A stretch of DNA of 64,000 nt from CAVTQZ01 sp963737015 (GCA_963737015.1 CAVTQZ010000002.1:1-64000); one strand, 5' to 3'; positions 16,314 to 28,521 are shown, numbered from the stretch's first letter. Translations and numbers: made by a program. Notes: generated by a model not told the origin, from the sequence alone.

Positions 16314-16973
16314 TCACCATCGACCGGCGATCAAAACCTCGGCGATTTCCCCCACGTCGACGTGGACCGAGAGACCTTCGCGATCTCTCAACCAGACACG
16401 GTTGAGCTCGTGAAGGCGATCGTCCGGCTGGTAGCGGTTGAAGAGCACCGTCAGCGGCCAGGCGGAGAGCGCCCGCGCGACTGAGCGGACCGAGTTGAGC
16501 GTTCCGAGACCGGGATCCGCGACCAGGAGAACGAGATCGGGATCGAGGGCGACGGCGAGGTCGATCGCATCGCCATCGGAAGCGAGCGGAGAGCAGACCC
16601 CACCGGCTGTCTCGACGATGCCGACACTCGTGCCCGTAGGCCAGTTCATCAAAGCGACGATCTCTGCGATCGAAGGCGCTTCGAGGCCCAGGGCTTCGGC
16701 CGCCATGGGCGGTGCCATCGGAAGCTCGTACGTGAAGCCAGGCCCGCACACCTCGTCCGGGTGCTCACCGGTCGCCTCGGCAAGGAGGTCAGCATCCGGG
16801 CGCTGGCCGTCGTCTGGGTCGAGGGATTGAACGGGCTTGCGGGCCGAGACGAAGACTCCCTGTCCGCGCAGCGCTCGCGCGAGGGCACAGCTCACCCACG
16901 TCTTACCGACCTCCGTCGCCGTGCCCACGACGAGCACGAGACGTTCAGGTCGAGATGCCTGCACCGGCAGCAC
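16314..16973 (-). CDS. bioD: Dethiobiotin synthetase BioD
   Basis: ATP-dependent carboxylation and ring closure of 7,8-diaminopelargonate to dethiobiotin; 219 residues. P-loop GTATEVGKTW near residues 17-26, and the VETAGGVCSPL loop typical of BioD. The GTG start at 16973 lies inside the bioF end (29-base overlap); a GTG nine bases later is also possible. Third biotin gene of bioA-bioF-bioD; bioB is not in the window. Confidence 0.92.
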   Translation of the reverse strand: MLPVQASRPERLVLVVGTATEVGKTWVSCALARALRGQGVFVSARKPVQSLDPDDGQRPDADLLAEATGEHPDEVCGPGFTYELPMAPPMAAEALGLEAPSIAEIVALMNWPTGTSVGIVETAGGVCSPLASDGDAIDLAVALDPDLVLLVADPGLGTLNSVRSVARALSAWPLTVLFNRYQPDDRLHELNRVWLRDREGLSVHVDVGEIAEVLIAGRW

Positions 16974-18084
16974 CTGCGAGCCCGAGATCTGCGAGTGCCT
17001 TGACCAGGAGGTCGACCTGAGTGTCGGTGTGTGCCGCGCTCAAAGTCACGCGAAGGCGCGACGATCCGGGGGGGACGGTGGGCGGCCGGATGCAGGGAAC
17101 GAGTATCCGGCGTTCGAGGAGAGCAGACGACAACGACGCAGCCGTCCTCTCGTCCCCGACGACGAGGGGGATGATGGGAGAGGGCTGACCGGGGGCGACA
17201 CGATCCACGTACGAACGCAGCCGCTCGATCAGCTCGCTACCCTCCTCCGCTCGCAACACCTTCAGCGCCGCAAGGGCGGCTGCAGTGTCTGCGGGAGTCG
17301 GCGCCGTCGAGAAGATGTACGAGCGCGCTCTGTTGACGATGAGCCTGCACAATCCGCTCGGCCCCGCGACGAATCCCCCGAGAGATCCGAGATGCTTGGA
17401 GAGGGTTCCCACCCTCAGAACCTCCAGCCCTTCGACGAGAGGCAGCTCCGGACCGAGCACAGCATGTGCCTCGTCCACAACGAGAAGGGCCCCTCGCGCC
17501 GCGCAGACGGTTGCGAGATCGGAGAGGGGCGCCACGTCCCCGTCCATCGAGAACACGGAGTCTGTCACGACCACGCAAGGGCCCTTCGAGATTCTCATGA
17601 GACTGTTCAGTTGGCCGACGTCGCAGTGACGGTAGATCGCGACGTCGGCGTGGCTCAGCCTGCACCCGTCGATGATCGAGGCGTGGTTCAGCTCGTCGCT
17701 GAAGATCGTTGCGCCCGCGGTCCCGACCACGGACAGCACCCCGATGTTCGCCGCGAAACCCGTCGGGAACAGAACTGCATTGTCGGCGGATTTCCATTCG
17801 GCAAGTTCTTCTTCGAGGGCCTCGTGCAACTTCCTAGTCCCGACGATGAGACGCGCCGATCCGGAGCCGGTCCCGAGGCGGCGCACAGCCTCGATCGCCG
17901 CCTGCCGCACCGACGGATGTGAACGGAGGCCGAGGTAATCGTTTGAAGCGAAGGAGACGACCTCCTCACCTGCCGTCCCGATCGTGCCGGTGGTGTTCGA
18001 GGACTCGAAGATCCTGGGTTCGCGCAACCTGCCTTCGCTGCCTATGGCATCGAGCTGTTCGTTCGCCCAGGACGCCCAGCTCAC
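16945..18084 (-). CDS. bioF: 8-amino-7-oxononanoate synthase BioF
   Basis: PLP enzyme of the alpha-oxoamine synthase family that condenses pimeloyl thioester with L-alanine. Family features: SFASNDYLGL, GTGSGSARLIVGT, the DEAHA motif (VVDEAHAVLG) and the PLP lysine in GTLSKHLGS. I choose the GTG at 18084, which overlaps the bioA stop as GTGA and has AGAGG eight bases upstream; a GTG at 18093 is closer to that site and less likely. Length about 379 residues, normal. Confidence 0.92.
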   Translation of the reverse strand: MSWASWANEQLDAIGSEGRLREPRIFESSNTTGTIGTAGEEVVSFASNDYLGLRSHPSVRQAAIEAVRRLGTGSGSARLIVGTRKLHEALEEELAEWKSADNAVLFPTGFAANIGVLSVVGTAGATIFSDELNHASIIDGCRLSHADVAIYRHCDVGQLNSLMRISKGPCVVVTDSVFSMDGDVAPLSDLATVCAARGALLVVDEAHAVLGPELPLVEGLEVLRVGTLSKHLGSLGGFVAGPSGLCRLIVNRARSYIFSTAPTPADTAAALAALKVLRAEEGSELIERLRSYVDRVAPGQPSPIIPLVVGDERTAASLSSALLERRILVPCIRPPTVPPGSSRLRVTLSAAHTDTQVDLLVKALADLGLAGAAGAGIST

Positions 18085-19394
18085 GGCGCGCACACCTCTT
18101 CTATGGCATCGGCGAGGACCTCGACGATGCGGCCGATCTCCTCGGAGGTGACCGACAGGGGAGGAACGATCACGACCACGTCACCGAGCGGACGGAGAAG
18201 GACACCCCTGCGGACCGAAGCTGCACAGACCCTTCTTCCCCAGCGCAGTCCTTCGGAGGGAGGTTCGAGCTCGACCCCGCACATGAGCCCGCATATACGG
18301 ATCTCTCCGACGGCGTCATGTGCGCCCAGCCGCGCCTGCAGAAGCTCGCCCAACTCGCGCGAGCGCCCCAGCACATTCTCGAGTGCCGCGCGCTCGTGCA
18401 GCAGCGCCAGGTGTCGAAGCGCCACGGCACATGCAAGCGCGTTACCGCCATAGGAGTGGCCGTGGTAGAAGGTTCGAGGACCGAGGTCTTCGCCCAGAAA
18501 CGACTCGAAGACACGATCGGAGGTGACGGTCACGGCGAGAGGAAGGTAACCGCCGGTGATCCCTTTGCCGAGGCAGAGGAGGTCAGGGCGGATCGAGCAC
18601 TGCTCGGATGCAAAGAGGGTGCCCGTTCGCCCGAACCCGGTCGCCACCTCGTCGGCGATCACGAGAACATCACGCTCTTGGCAAGCTTCGACGAACTTCG
18701 ACACCGCGGATGGAGTCGTCATCAGCATGCCACCGGCCCCCTGGACCACTGGTTCGATCACAGCAGCCGCGAGCGACCCCGCGTGCTCTGCAAGCCTTTC
18801 GACAGCAAGTTCGGCCCAGTTCTCGGCGGCGTAGCCCGGCGTTCGCACGACCGGAAAGCGCAACGGGTCGAAGATGTCGGTCCCGAACCCTCCCGCGCCG
18901 AGCGACAGGGAACCGATCGTGTCGCCGTGATACGCACCTTCGAGCGCCAGATACCGCGTGCGCTTCGTCTCCCCACGGTTGACCCAGTACTGGAATGCGA
19001 TCTTCAGGGCCTGCTCCACCGCCGAGGCCCCGTCGGACGCGAAGAGAAAGTGGGGACCTGAGACCGGTACGACCTGGGCGAGGGCCTCGGCGAGTTCTAC
19101 GGTCACCCGGTTGCCGTTTCCGAGCATGGTGGAATGAGACACCTTCTCCAGCTGGTCGCGCAGAGCGGCGTCGAGCTCGGGGACCCTGTGGCCGAGCGTC
19201 GACACCCATAGAGACGAAACCGCGTCGAGGTAACGCCGCCCGTTGACATCGATGAGCTCGTGCCCCTCAGCGCTCTCGACGATGACGGGCTCGTTGTCCT
19301 CGTAGCACGACATCTGCGTGAAGCCGTGCCAGACGACGTCGGCGTCGCGTTTGGCCCAGCCAGCGGCATCCTCCACTCGGGCAGGTTGCCACAC
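18081..19394 (-). CDS. bioA: Adenosylmethionine-8-amino-7-oxononanoate aminotransferase BioA
   Basis: SAM-dependent transaminase making 7,8-diaminopelargonate. Visible motifs: HGFTQM near the N-terminus, DGASAVEQALKIA, EGAYHGDT, DEVATGFGRTG and the PLP lysine in CLGKGITGG. The frame is open to 19475, but that part overlaps rlmB. I take the GTG at 19394, which follows GGATAGG; a GTG at 19376 is also possible. First gene of bioA-F-D. About 437 residues, close to the family length of about 430. Confidence 0.92.
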   Translation of the reverse strand: MWQPARVEDAAGWAKRDADVVWHGFTQMSCYEDNEPVIVESAEGHELIDVNGRRYLDAVSSLWVSTLGHRVPELDAALRDQLEKVSHSTMLGNGNRVTVELAEALAQVVPVSGPHFLFASDGASAVEQALKIAFQYWVNRGETKRTRYLALEGAYHGDTIGSLSLGAGGFGTDIFDPLRFPVVRTPGYAAENWAELAVERLAEHAGSLAAAVIEPVVQGAGGMLMTTPSAVSKFVEACQERDVLVIADEVATGFGRTGTLFASEQCSIRPDLLCLGKGITGGYLPLAVTVTSDRVFESFLGEDLGPRTFYHGHSYGGNALACAVALRHLALLHERAALENVLGRSRELGELLQARLGAHDAVGEIRICGLMCGVELEPPSEGLRWGRRVCAASVRRGVLLRPLGDVVVIVPPLSVTSEEIGRIVEVLADAIEEVCAP

Positions 19395-19410
19395 CAAGTT
19401 GTGCGGTTGC

Positions 19411-20334
19411 CTATCCGTCTTCGAGCTTGTTGCCGCCGCCCCTTCGCCGCGCCATCTCGAAGCATGCGACAGCACCAGCCGCGGCGACGTTCAGCGACTG
19501 GATCGATCCTTGCTGAGGGATCGACACGAGTAGATCGCACCTCCGTCGGCTGAGGGGGCTGAGACCCCTTTCCTCCGCCCCGAGAACGAGTGCGATCGGG
19601 CCGGTGGCTTCCTCTCCCAAATCGAACAACGAGGTGCTCGCCGACGGGTCGAGTCCCACGCACAGCACCCCTCGCCCGGTGAGCCAACGGATGGTGTTCG
19701 GAATTCCCGGTACGACGGCAATGGAAAGATGCTCCACGGCACCCGCTGCCACCTTCGTGACGGTGGGCGTGATGTGGGCCGCGCGATGGCGGGGAAGGAC
19801 CACACCACTTACTCCGGCACACTCCGCACTTCGAAGAAGTGCGCCGAGGTTCTGCGGATCTGAGATTCCCTCGAGGATCAACACGAACAGGTCGCCGACC
19901 CCGCCCGCCGTCCCCGCCTCATGGAGCTCCTCGATGGACAGCTCGTTCAATGGAGCCGCTCGTGCAAGGACACCCTGAGCCGAGCTCGTCTTCGCAACTG
20001 CATCGAAGCGACGCCTGCCTACGACGGTCAGAGGTATCCCTCGTCTCGAGGCCAGGCGCTCGATCTCGTCGAGCTGAGCAGAGGGCTCGAGTCCATCGGA
20101 GATCAACACCTCCTGTACCCGCCGGGCCCCGGCAGCCAGGAGCTCTCTCACCGAGCGACGCCCTTCGACCTGCTCCCCTCCGATCGCCCTGCGGCCTCCC
20201 GCCGCGCCGGCTGTGCGTCGTCCACCTTTCCCACTCGGTGCCGAACGTTCTCCGGGTCCTCGGTAGGGAGAGGTGGCCCGCGCGCCTCTGTTGAACTCGG
20301 GGCCACGGGAACGGCGGGGCTTGGGCCGGCTCAC
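19411..20334 (-). CDS. rlmB: 23S rRNA 2'-O-methyltransferase RlmB (SpoU family)
   Basis: SPOUT-class methyltransferase, 307 residues. An Arg/Gly-rich N-terminal tail (1-50) precedes the substrate-binding domain and the knotted SPOUT domain. Motif 1 is LEGISDPQNLGALLRSAE, motif 2 LVLGAEERGLS and motif 3 IPQQGSIQSLNVAAAGAV. By family it methylates the ribose of a 23S rRNA guanosine. GTG start overlapping the ispF stop as GTGA. Confidence 0.9.
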   Translation of the reverse strand: MSRPKPRRSRGPEFNRGARATSPYRGPGERSAPSGKGGRRTAGAAGGRRAIGGEQVEGRRSVRELLAAGARRVQEVLISDGLEPSAQLDEIERLASRRGIPLTVVGRRRFDAVAKTSSAQGVLARAAPLNELSIEELHEAGTAGGVGDLFVLILEGISDPQNLGALLRSAECAGVSGVVLPRHRAAHITPTVTKVAAGAVEHLSIAVVPGIPNTIRWLTGRGVLCVGLDPSASTSLFDLGEEATGPIALVLGAEERGLSPLSRRRCDLLVSIPQQGSIQSLNVAAAGAVACFEMARRRGGGNKLEDG

Positions 20335-20837
20335 GACGGAGGGGGAACCGCGACGAGCGCCACCGCGAAGCAGGCGATCCCTTCGGCGCGTCCGAGTGCG
20401 CCGAGGGACTCTGCCCGTTTTGCCTTCACGCTCACCGGAGCTCCGACGGCACCGGACAGGCGACTTCCCATCTCGGCGGTGTGATCCGCAAGTCGCGGAC
20501 TGTCACAGACGATCGTGCAATCGGCGTTCACGGGCACGACGCCGTTCAGCGAGAGAGCCTCGAGGACGCCCCGCAGGATGTCGAAGGAGTTCGCCCCCGA
20601 CCATCTCTCGTCGCTCGCGGGGAACATGGCGCCCAGGTCTCCCAGGGCGGCCGCCCCGAGAAGCGCGTCTGCTAGGCAGTGCGTCACGACGTCGGCGTCG
20701 CTGTGACCGGCGAGCCCCGGACTGTGCTCCACCACGACGCCGCCGAGCACGAGCGGTCGAGCCGGGTCGTCGGAGAAACGGTGGATGTCGAAGCCCTGGC
20801 CGACGCGTAGATCCGTGGGCCCGCTACCTGAGCTCAT
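20331..20837 (-). CDS. ispF: 2-C-methyl-D-erythritol 2,4-cyclodiphosphate synthase IspF
   Basis: Fifth enzyme of the MEP isoprenoid pathway, 168 residues. The N-terminal GFDIHRF provides the metal-binding Asp17 and His19, and GHSDADVVTHCLADALLGAA is the family signature. It follows ispD after a 3-base gap and is coupled by GTGA to rlmB, so ispD-ispF-rlmB form one unit. Confidence 0.95.
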   Translation of the reverse strand: MSSGSGPTDLRVGQGFDIHRFSDDPARPLVLGGVVVEHSPGLAGHSDADVVTHCLADALLGAAALGDLGAMFPASDERWSGANSFDILRGVLEALSLNGVVPVNADCTIVCDSPRLADHTAEMGSRLSGAVGAPVSVKAKRAESLGALGRAEGIACFAVALVAVPPPS

Positions 20838-20840
20838 GCG

Positions 20841-21488
20841 TCAGAAGATCGCTTCTGCAAGAGCCTGGACGAGCTCCAGGTCCGCCGGAGTCGTAACCTT
20901 CAGGTTCCGCGCATCTCCCGGCACCACCCGGACGCTCGCGCCGATTCCCTCGACGAGCCCGGCATCGTCGGTGTCCTCACCCCACGACGCGTGCGCGGCT
21001 CTTATCACATCGGCGCGAAAAGCCTGCGGGGTCTGGATCGCCCATACGTGATCTCGCGGGACCCGTCCGGCTACGACGTCAGCCTCCACGCGTTTGAGCG
21101 TGTCGGCAACCGGTAACGCCGGTACCGCGGCATCGGCGCCGGCCAGGACCGCTTCGATCACTGCCTTGAAGAGAGCCGGAGAGGCGAGAGGCCTAGCCCC
21201 GTCGTGCACCACTATGACCTCTGAGTCCGATGGAACTGCTCCGAGCCCCGCGCGCACAGAAGCCGAACGGGTATCGCCTCCGGCGACGACGACGTCCGCG
21301 CCGCGATTGTCGCCTTTTGCGAGGTGGGGATCGGCAGGCGCAAGGACGAGCACCACTCCGTCTGCTGTCCCCTTGGCGGCCGCAACGGACCAGTCGACCA
21401 TCGGGGACCCCCGGATCATCGAGAACTGCTTCGGACCGCCGAAACGGGAGCCGCCACCAGCGGCCACCACCACGGCCCAGACCGACAA
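20841..21488 (-). CDS. ispD: 2-C-methyl-D-erythritol 4-phosphate cytidylyltransferase IspD
   Basis: Third enzyme of the MEP pathway, makes CDP-ME; 215 residues. The nucleotide-binding start VVVAAGGGSRFGGPKQF and the HDGARPL motif are present. The start is TTG at 21488, two bases after the carD stop; no ATG or GTG precedes the nucleotide motif. The carD-ispD-ispF order is a common actinobacterial arrangement. Confidence 0.94.
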   Translation of the reverse strand: MSVWAVVVAAGGGSRFGGPKQFSMIRGSPMVDWSVAAAKGTADGVVLVLAPADPHLAKGDNRGADVVVAGGDTRSASVRAGLGAVPSDSEVIVVHDGARPLASPALFKAVIEAVLAGADAAVPALPVADTLKRVEADVVAGRVPRDHVWAIQTPQAFRADVIRAAHASWGEDTDDAGLVEGIGASVRVVPGDARNLKVTTPADLELVQALAEAIF

Positions 21489-21490
21489 GG

Positions 21491-21970
21491 TCAGGGCAGA
21501 GCTTCGTCGAGGCGCTTCTCGGCCTCTTCCTCGTTCACATTGAGTGCGAACGTGAGCTCCGATACGAGAATCTGGCGGGCCCTTCCGAGCATCCTCTTCT
21601 CTCCGGCTGACAGGCCCTTGTCCTTGTCCCGGATCGAGAGGTTCCGGACGACCTCGGCCACCTGGTAGATGTCACCCGAGCGCAGCTTCTCTGAATGGTT
21701 CTTGTAGCGGCGCGACCAGTTCGTGGGCATCCGCGCTTCCTTCTTACGAAGGACGGCGAAGACCTCCTCGACCTCTTCGTCGTTGATGACCTCGCGAAGG
21801 CCGACACCCTCGGTGTTGTCGGCAGGAACCATGAGGGTCAGATCGCCGTAGGCGAGCCTCAACACGAGGTACTCGCGTTTTTCCCCGAATGCTTCTTTCT
21901 GCTCGCGCCTTTCGACGATCGCCGCGCCGTGGTGGGGATAGACGACCTTGTCACCTATGTCGAACGTCAC
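21491..21970 (-). CDS. carD: CarD-family RNA polymerase-binding regulator
   Basis: Global transcription regulator that binds the RNA polymerase beta subunit and stabilises open complexes. The N-terminal RID domain starts VTFDIGDKVVYPHHGAA and the C-terminal half is helical and basic (MPTNWSRRYKNHSEKL). I start at the GTG at 21970 after AGGAAG (159 residues, close to mycobacterial CarD); the longer frame to 22066 runs through hairpins and is not used. Confidence 0.92.
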   Translation of the reverse strand: MTFDIGDKVVYPHHGAAIVERREQKEAFGEKREYLVLRLAYGDLTLMVPADNTEGVGLREVINDEEVEEVFAVLRKKEARMPTNWSRRYKNHSEKLRSGDIYQVAEVVRNLSIRDKDKGLSAGEKRMLGRARQILVSELTFALNVNEEEAEKRLDEALP

Positions 21971-21999
21971 AACTTCCTCTCCTGCCCCCACGGACACGG

Positions 22000-22059
22000 C
22001 GGGCCTGAGTGCAGGCCCGGAACGCACCAGTTTACCGGGAGAGGCCGAAAGCGCCTCTC
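22000..22059 (-). promoter_or_regulatory. Two hairpins and a candidate carD promoter
   Basis: Between disA and carD there is a perfect 8-bp stem CGGGCCTG/CAGGCCCG with loop AGTG (22000-22019) and a 7-bp stem GAGAGGC/GCCTCTC (22039-22059). TAAACT on the minus strand (22034-22029) sits between them as a possible -10 element. The upper hairpin may end disA transcripts; the lower would fall in the carD leader. Confidence 0.35.
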
Positions 22060-22093
22060 GAAGCACAGGCCGGTTGGCCGATGTGTCCTTCTC

Positions 22094-23230
22094 TTATGTG
22101 TAGCGATCAAGGATGCTCGTTTCGGCCTGACGGGCGAGTCCCTCTTTCAGGGACCGCGCGCGGCTCGTGCCCACCCCGTCCACGTGCTCGAGGTCGCCTA
22201 CGGATGCCCTCATGATCATCTGGAGCCCCGCGAAGTGCTCGACGATTCGTTCGACGAGAGCATCGGGAAAGCGCGGCACCCTGTAGAGCAACCTGTACCC
22301 ACGCGGCTCCAGAGCGGCATCCACGTCTCCGGAGAATCCCACGAGCTCGAGAGCCAAGCCGATCGTCGCCACATCGGCCAGCTCTTGGATGCCGAGCCGT
22401 GAAAGCGCGTCGGTAGCAACAGCCCCGTCGACCTCGTCGTGCTTGCGGGAAGCTTTCCCGTGTCTGGCCTTGTCGGCGCCCGCGGTCTCTCCGGCCGGGA
22501 CTCGGAAGTAGTCGCGCACCACGAGCTTCTGCATGGATTCCACGCCCTCGGTCAGCTCGTCGAGTTGAAGGCGAAGCACACTTCCCTCCTCGCCCAGCTC
22601 GATGAGGTCCTGACCGATGTCGCGCGAGATGCGCAACAGCAACTCCGAGGGTTGTAGGACGGCTGTGACATCCCTCACGGTTACGGTGTCCTCGACCTCC
22701 AGGGCGGAGAGGGCCGTTATGGCAAGATCGAAGCGCTTGCGGAAACGCTGCATTGTCTGAAGCGCATGGCTGACACGCTCGTGTACGTGGCTCGCGGATT
22801 GCAAGACATGCTTCATGTCGTTGCGATAGATGGTCACGACTCCCATCGCTGCCGATACAGATATGACAGGGACATCGATGGAGCGTGCGACGCGTTCGGC
22901 CGTGCGGTGTCGCGTCCCGGTCTCGGTCGTGGGGATCGAGGCATCGGGCATGAGGTGCACATTTGCCCGTGCGATCCGAGAGGCATCGGACGACACGACG
23001 ATTGCACCGTCGAGCTTCGCCAGTTCCGATACACGCTGAGGACTGAATTCCGCGTCGAGCAGGAATCCGCCGGTGCAGATGGACAGGACGTCGGGACCGT
23101 CACCGACCACCATCAGCACCCCGCGCTTGGCCAGGAGGATCCTCTCCAGTCCCTCGCGGAGCGGACGGCCCGGGACTATTAGCGAGAGCGCCTCCGCCAT
23201 CGGGGCGGTCCCTCCGCGTGCCTTGATCAT
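22094..23230 (-). CDS. disA: DNA integrity scanning diadenylate cyclase DisA
   Basis: Octameric DNA-branch scanner that makes cyclic di-AMP; 378 residues. The N-terminal DAC domain has DGAIVV and TGTRHRTAER, the conserved substrate-binding motifs. A helical linker follows, and the C-terminal helix-hairpin-helix part reads VGDLEHVDGVGTSRARSL. A start ten residues later (MAEALSL) is equally plausible. It lies between clpC and carD; the usual radA partner is absent. Confidence 0.94.
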   Translation of the reverse strand: MIKARGGTAPMAEALSLIVPGRPLREGLERILLAKRGVLMVVGDGPDVLSICTGGFLLDAEFSPQRVSELAKLDGAIVVSSDASRIARANVHLMPDASIPTTETGTRHRTAERVARSIDVPVISVSAAMGVVTIYRNDMKHVLQSASHVHERVSHALQTMQRFRKRFDLAITALSALEVEDTVTVRDVTAVLQPSELLLRISRDIGQDLIELGEEGSVLRLQLDELTEGVESMQKLVVRDYFRVPAGETAGADKARHGKASRKHDEVDGAVATDALSRLGIQELADVATIGLALELVGFSGDVDAALEPRGYRLLYRVPRFPDALVERIVEHFAGLQMIMRASVGDLEHVDGVGTSRARSLKEGLARQAETSILDRYT

Positions 23231-23396
23231 GAACGCGGTCGATGCGCTCGCCCGACGCGTTGCAACAACACGACGGAATGGTACCCGGGTGCCCGGACGA
23301 GCTCTTTCGAACTAATGGGACTCGATCGGCTTGCTGCGGCAGGCTGAGCGCCCGGTGAACGAAATCAGATTCCGAGCTCTAAAGGCCCGCGACTCT

Positions 23397-25882
<2,486 letters not shown>

Positions 25883-26101
25883 CAGTCCGCCTCCCTCGAC
25901 GGTTCGATTGGTACCCGATTCTAACGGCAGGGCCTTGTGGAAGAGCACCAGCCTTTTTGGGGATCCGGGCTCTCCCGCAAAGTCCTCTGGCCCAGCTGTC
26001 CCTTGGTCGGATCTCCTCAGCTATTTCTCTATGAAAACGTCTGACTCATGTGTATCGGACGGTCGCGGGCATTTCGTTATCGTTTCCTTGCCCCATTCGC
26101 A

Positions 26102-26107
26102 TATCGT
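26102..26107 (+). promoter_or_regulatory. Candidate -10 for leaderless polyprenyl synthase transcript
   Basis: TATCGT ends eight bases before the GTG at 26116, with no ribosome-binding sequence between; compatible with a leaderless mRNA and used to choose that start. Confidence 0.35.
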
Positions 26108-26115
26108 TCACCCTG

Positions 26116-27099
26116 GTGAACGCCTCACCCCTGCTTTCTCTTTCCTTTTTGGGGCCGGATCTCGGGCGTCTCGAGCCCGAGCTCATGGCCGCCGCCAGCT
26201 CCGGGGACGAGTTCCTGGACCAGGTCACGACCCATTTGATCGCCGCCGGGGGAAAGCGCCTTCGCCCTGGTCTGGCCCTTGCGGCTGCCACCGGGGGGCG
26301 CCGCCCCGCCTCTCCCGACGACCTGCAGGGTGCTGTGGCGGTCGAGCTCGTCCACCTCGCCTCCCTCTACCACGACGACGTGATGGACGAGGCCGCCATC
26401 AGGCGAAACGTCGAGACCGTGAACGCGCGCTTCGGGAACCTCGTGGCGATCGTCGCCGGAGATTTTCTCCTGGCTCGCTCCGCGGAGATCGCAGCGGGGC
26501 TCGGAACCGAGATCGCCGGCCTCCTCGCAAACACGCTCGCGCGCCTCTGTGAAGGTCAGGTGACCGAGGTTCGCTCGGCTTTCAGCCTCAACCGGACCGA
26601 GGAGGAGTACTTCACCACCATCGCCGGCAAGACTGCGGCCCTCATGTCGACCTCCTGCCGCATCGGTGCTCTCACCGGATTGCTCGAGCGCCCACAGGTT
26701 GACGCACTCACCACCTTCGGTAGGTGCTTCGGGATGGCGTTCCAGATCCGTGACGACATTCTCGACGTCATAGGCACCGAGGAAGAGATCGGAAAGATGC
26801 CCGGCCAGGACCTCGCTGAAGGTGTCTACACACTGCCGGTCCTGTTCGCTCTGCGAAGCGAAGACGCCGGTCCGGAGCTCGCCATGTTGCTCGGTCAGCC
26901 GCTCGGCGCACCCGAACGCGAAAAGGCGCGTTCGATTGTTTCGGACTCCGGGGCGATCGAACAAACCATGTCGGCGGGTCGTCGCTTCGTCGACGAGGCG
27001 ATCGAAGCAGCGCGCGCGGTCCCCGGAGAGCTGCTCAGCAACGCGCTAGTGGAATTCGTCGATTCGCTTCTGGAGGAGCTCCCACTCGCCCGCCGCTGA
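26116..27099 (+). CDS. Polyprenyl diphosphate synthase (IspA/IspB family)
   Basis: trans-Prenyltransferase that elongates allylic diphosphates with isopentenyl diphosphate, probably for the menaquinone side chain. The first Asp-rich motif is YHDDVMDEA and the second FQIRDDILDVIG; GGKRLRPGL is the third signature. Starting at the GTG at 26116 gives 327 residues. The frame reaches a GTG at 26050, but that extension has no family counterpart. It is divergent from clpC and convergent with lysS. Chain length cannot be fixed from sequence. Confidence 0.86.
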   Translation: MNASPLLSLSFLGPDLGRLEPELMAAASSGDEFLDQVTTHLIAAGGKRLRPGLALAAATGGRRPASPDDLQGAVAVELVHLASLYHDDVMDEAAIRRNVETVNARFGNLVAIVAGDFLLARSAEIAAGLGTEIAGLLANTLARLCEGQVTEVRSAFSLNRTEEEYFTTIAGKTAALMSTSCRIGALTGLLERPQVDALTTFGRCFGMAFQIRDDILDVIGTEEEIGKMPGQDLAEGVYTLPVLFALRSEDAGPELAMLLGQPLGAPEREKARSIVSDSGAIEQTMSAGRRFVDEAIEAARAVPGELLSNALVEFVDSLLEELPLARR

Positions 27100-27117
27100 C
27101 AACAACGACTTCGGCGT

Positions 27118-28521
27118 TCAACGCTGCGGACGCATGGTGGGGAAGGCGATCACCTCGCGGATGTTGGCGGTGTCCGAGAAGAGCATCACCAAGCGGTCGA
27201 TTCCCAACCCGAGCCCCCCGGTGGGCGGCAGGCCCTGCTCCAGGGCGCGTAGGTAGTCCTCGTCCAACACCATCGCCTCTTCGTCGCCTGCGGCGCGCGC
27301 TGCTGCCTGAGCTTCGAAACGCGCCCTTTGGTCATCGGGGTCGACGAGCTCCGAGAACGCGTTCACGAGCTCGCGTCCAGCGACGATGCCCTCGAAGCGC
27401 TCCGCCAGCTCCGGGTCCGATCGATGGCGCCTCGCTAAGGGCGAGACCTCGGCGGGGAAGTCCATGACGAAAACCGGCCCCCAAAGATCCGGCTCGGTCG
27501 TCTTCTCGTAGAGCTCGAGCATGAGCTTGCCGGGGCCCCACGAATCGTCGGCCTGCGCACCCGCCGAAGACAGGAGTCTTCGCAGTTCCTGGACCGGAGT
27601 GTGGACGTCTACGTGCTCCGATATCGCCTCGGAGACGAGCTCTGCCATCGTGGCTCTTCTCCAGGGAGGAGAAAGGTCGAGCGAACGGCCTTGATAGGTG
27701 ATCGACCGCGAGCCGAGCAGGTGCTCTGCGAGCTGAGAGACAACCCCTTCAACCAACACCGCCAGATCGGTGTAGTCGGCGTATGCCTGGTAGAGCTCGA
27801 GCATCGTGAACTCGGGATTGTGGCGGGTAGAAAGGCCCTCGTTTCGGAACACCCTCCCGATCTCGAAAACCTTCTCGAAACCACCCACGACGAGCCGCTT
27901 CAAATAGAGCTCGGGGGCGATGCGAAGATACAGGTCGATGTCGAGCGTGTTGTGGTGTGTGACGAATGGCCGTGCCGTGGCTCCGCCGGGAATCGGATGG
28001 AGCATCGGCGTCTCGACCTCCACGAATCCCTTCCCTTCGAGATGCTTGCGCAACGCGTCGATAAGACGACTGCGGAGCATGAGGATCTCCCTGCTCCGTT
28101 CGTTCGCCCACAAGTCGACCTCTCGCTGACGCAGACGCGTCTCGAAATCGCTGACACCGCGCCACTTGTCGCCGAATCCTCTTCTGGCCTCGGCGAGAAG
28201 CGTCCAGTCGCTCACACGCACCGACAGCTCACCCTTCTTGGTACGAACGACGGGTCCGGTCGCGCCAACCCAGTCGCCTAGCGACAGCTGCGAGAACTCC
28301 GCAAAGCGATTGGTCTCCTTTTGTGTCGCGAAGAGCTGGATCTCGCCCGTCCAGTCCCGCATGGTCGCGAATGCCAGGCGGCCCATCGGTCTCATGAGCA
28401 TCACTCGACCGGCGACCGACACGACGTCGTCGGTCTCCGAGCCCGCTTCGAGATTTGCGTGCCGCTCGATCACCGATCGCGCTTCGTCGGTGCGATCAAA
28501 ACGGTAGGGCACCTCCGCCAC
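27118..28521 (-). CDS. lysS: Lysyl-tRNA synthetase, class II
   Basis: Charges tRNA-Lys. The N-terminal OB-fold anticodon-binding domain (about 30-130) is followed by the class II core: motif 1 KGFVEVETPMLHP, motif 2 FRNEGLSTRHNPEFTMLELYQ, motif 3 GLGLGIDRLVMLF. 467 residues, a little shorter than E. coli LysS at both ends. The GTG start has no Shine-Dalgarno sequence but TAACGT six bases before it. Last gene of the cofactor block. Confidence 0.95.
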   Translation of the reverse strand: MAEVPYRFDRTDEARSVIERHANLEAGSETDDVVSVAGRVMLMRPMGRLAFATMRDWTGEIQLFATQKETNRFAEFSQLSLGDWVGATGPVVRTKKGELSVRVSDWTLLAEARRGFGDKWRGVSDFETRLRQREVDLWANERSREILMLRSRLIDALRKHLEGKGFVEVETPMLHPIPGGATARPFVTHHNTLDIDLYLRIAPELYLKRLVVGGFEKVFEIGRVFRNEGLSTRHNPEFTMLELYQAYADYTDLAVLVEGVVSQLAEHLLGSRSITYQGRSLDLSPPWRRATMAELVSEAISEHVDVHTPVQELRRLLSSAGAQADDSWGPGKLMLELYEKTTEPDLWGPVFVMDFPAEVSPLARRHRSDPELAERFEGIVAGRELVNAFSELVDPDDQRARFEAQAAARAAGDEEAMVLDEDYLRALEQGLPPTGGLGLGIDRLVMLFSDTANIREVIAFPTMRPQR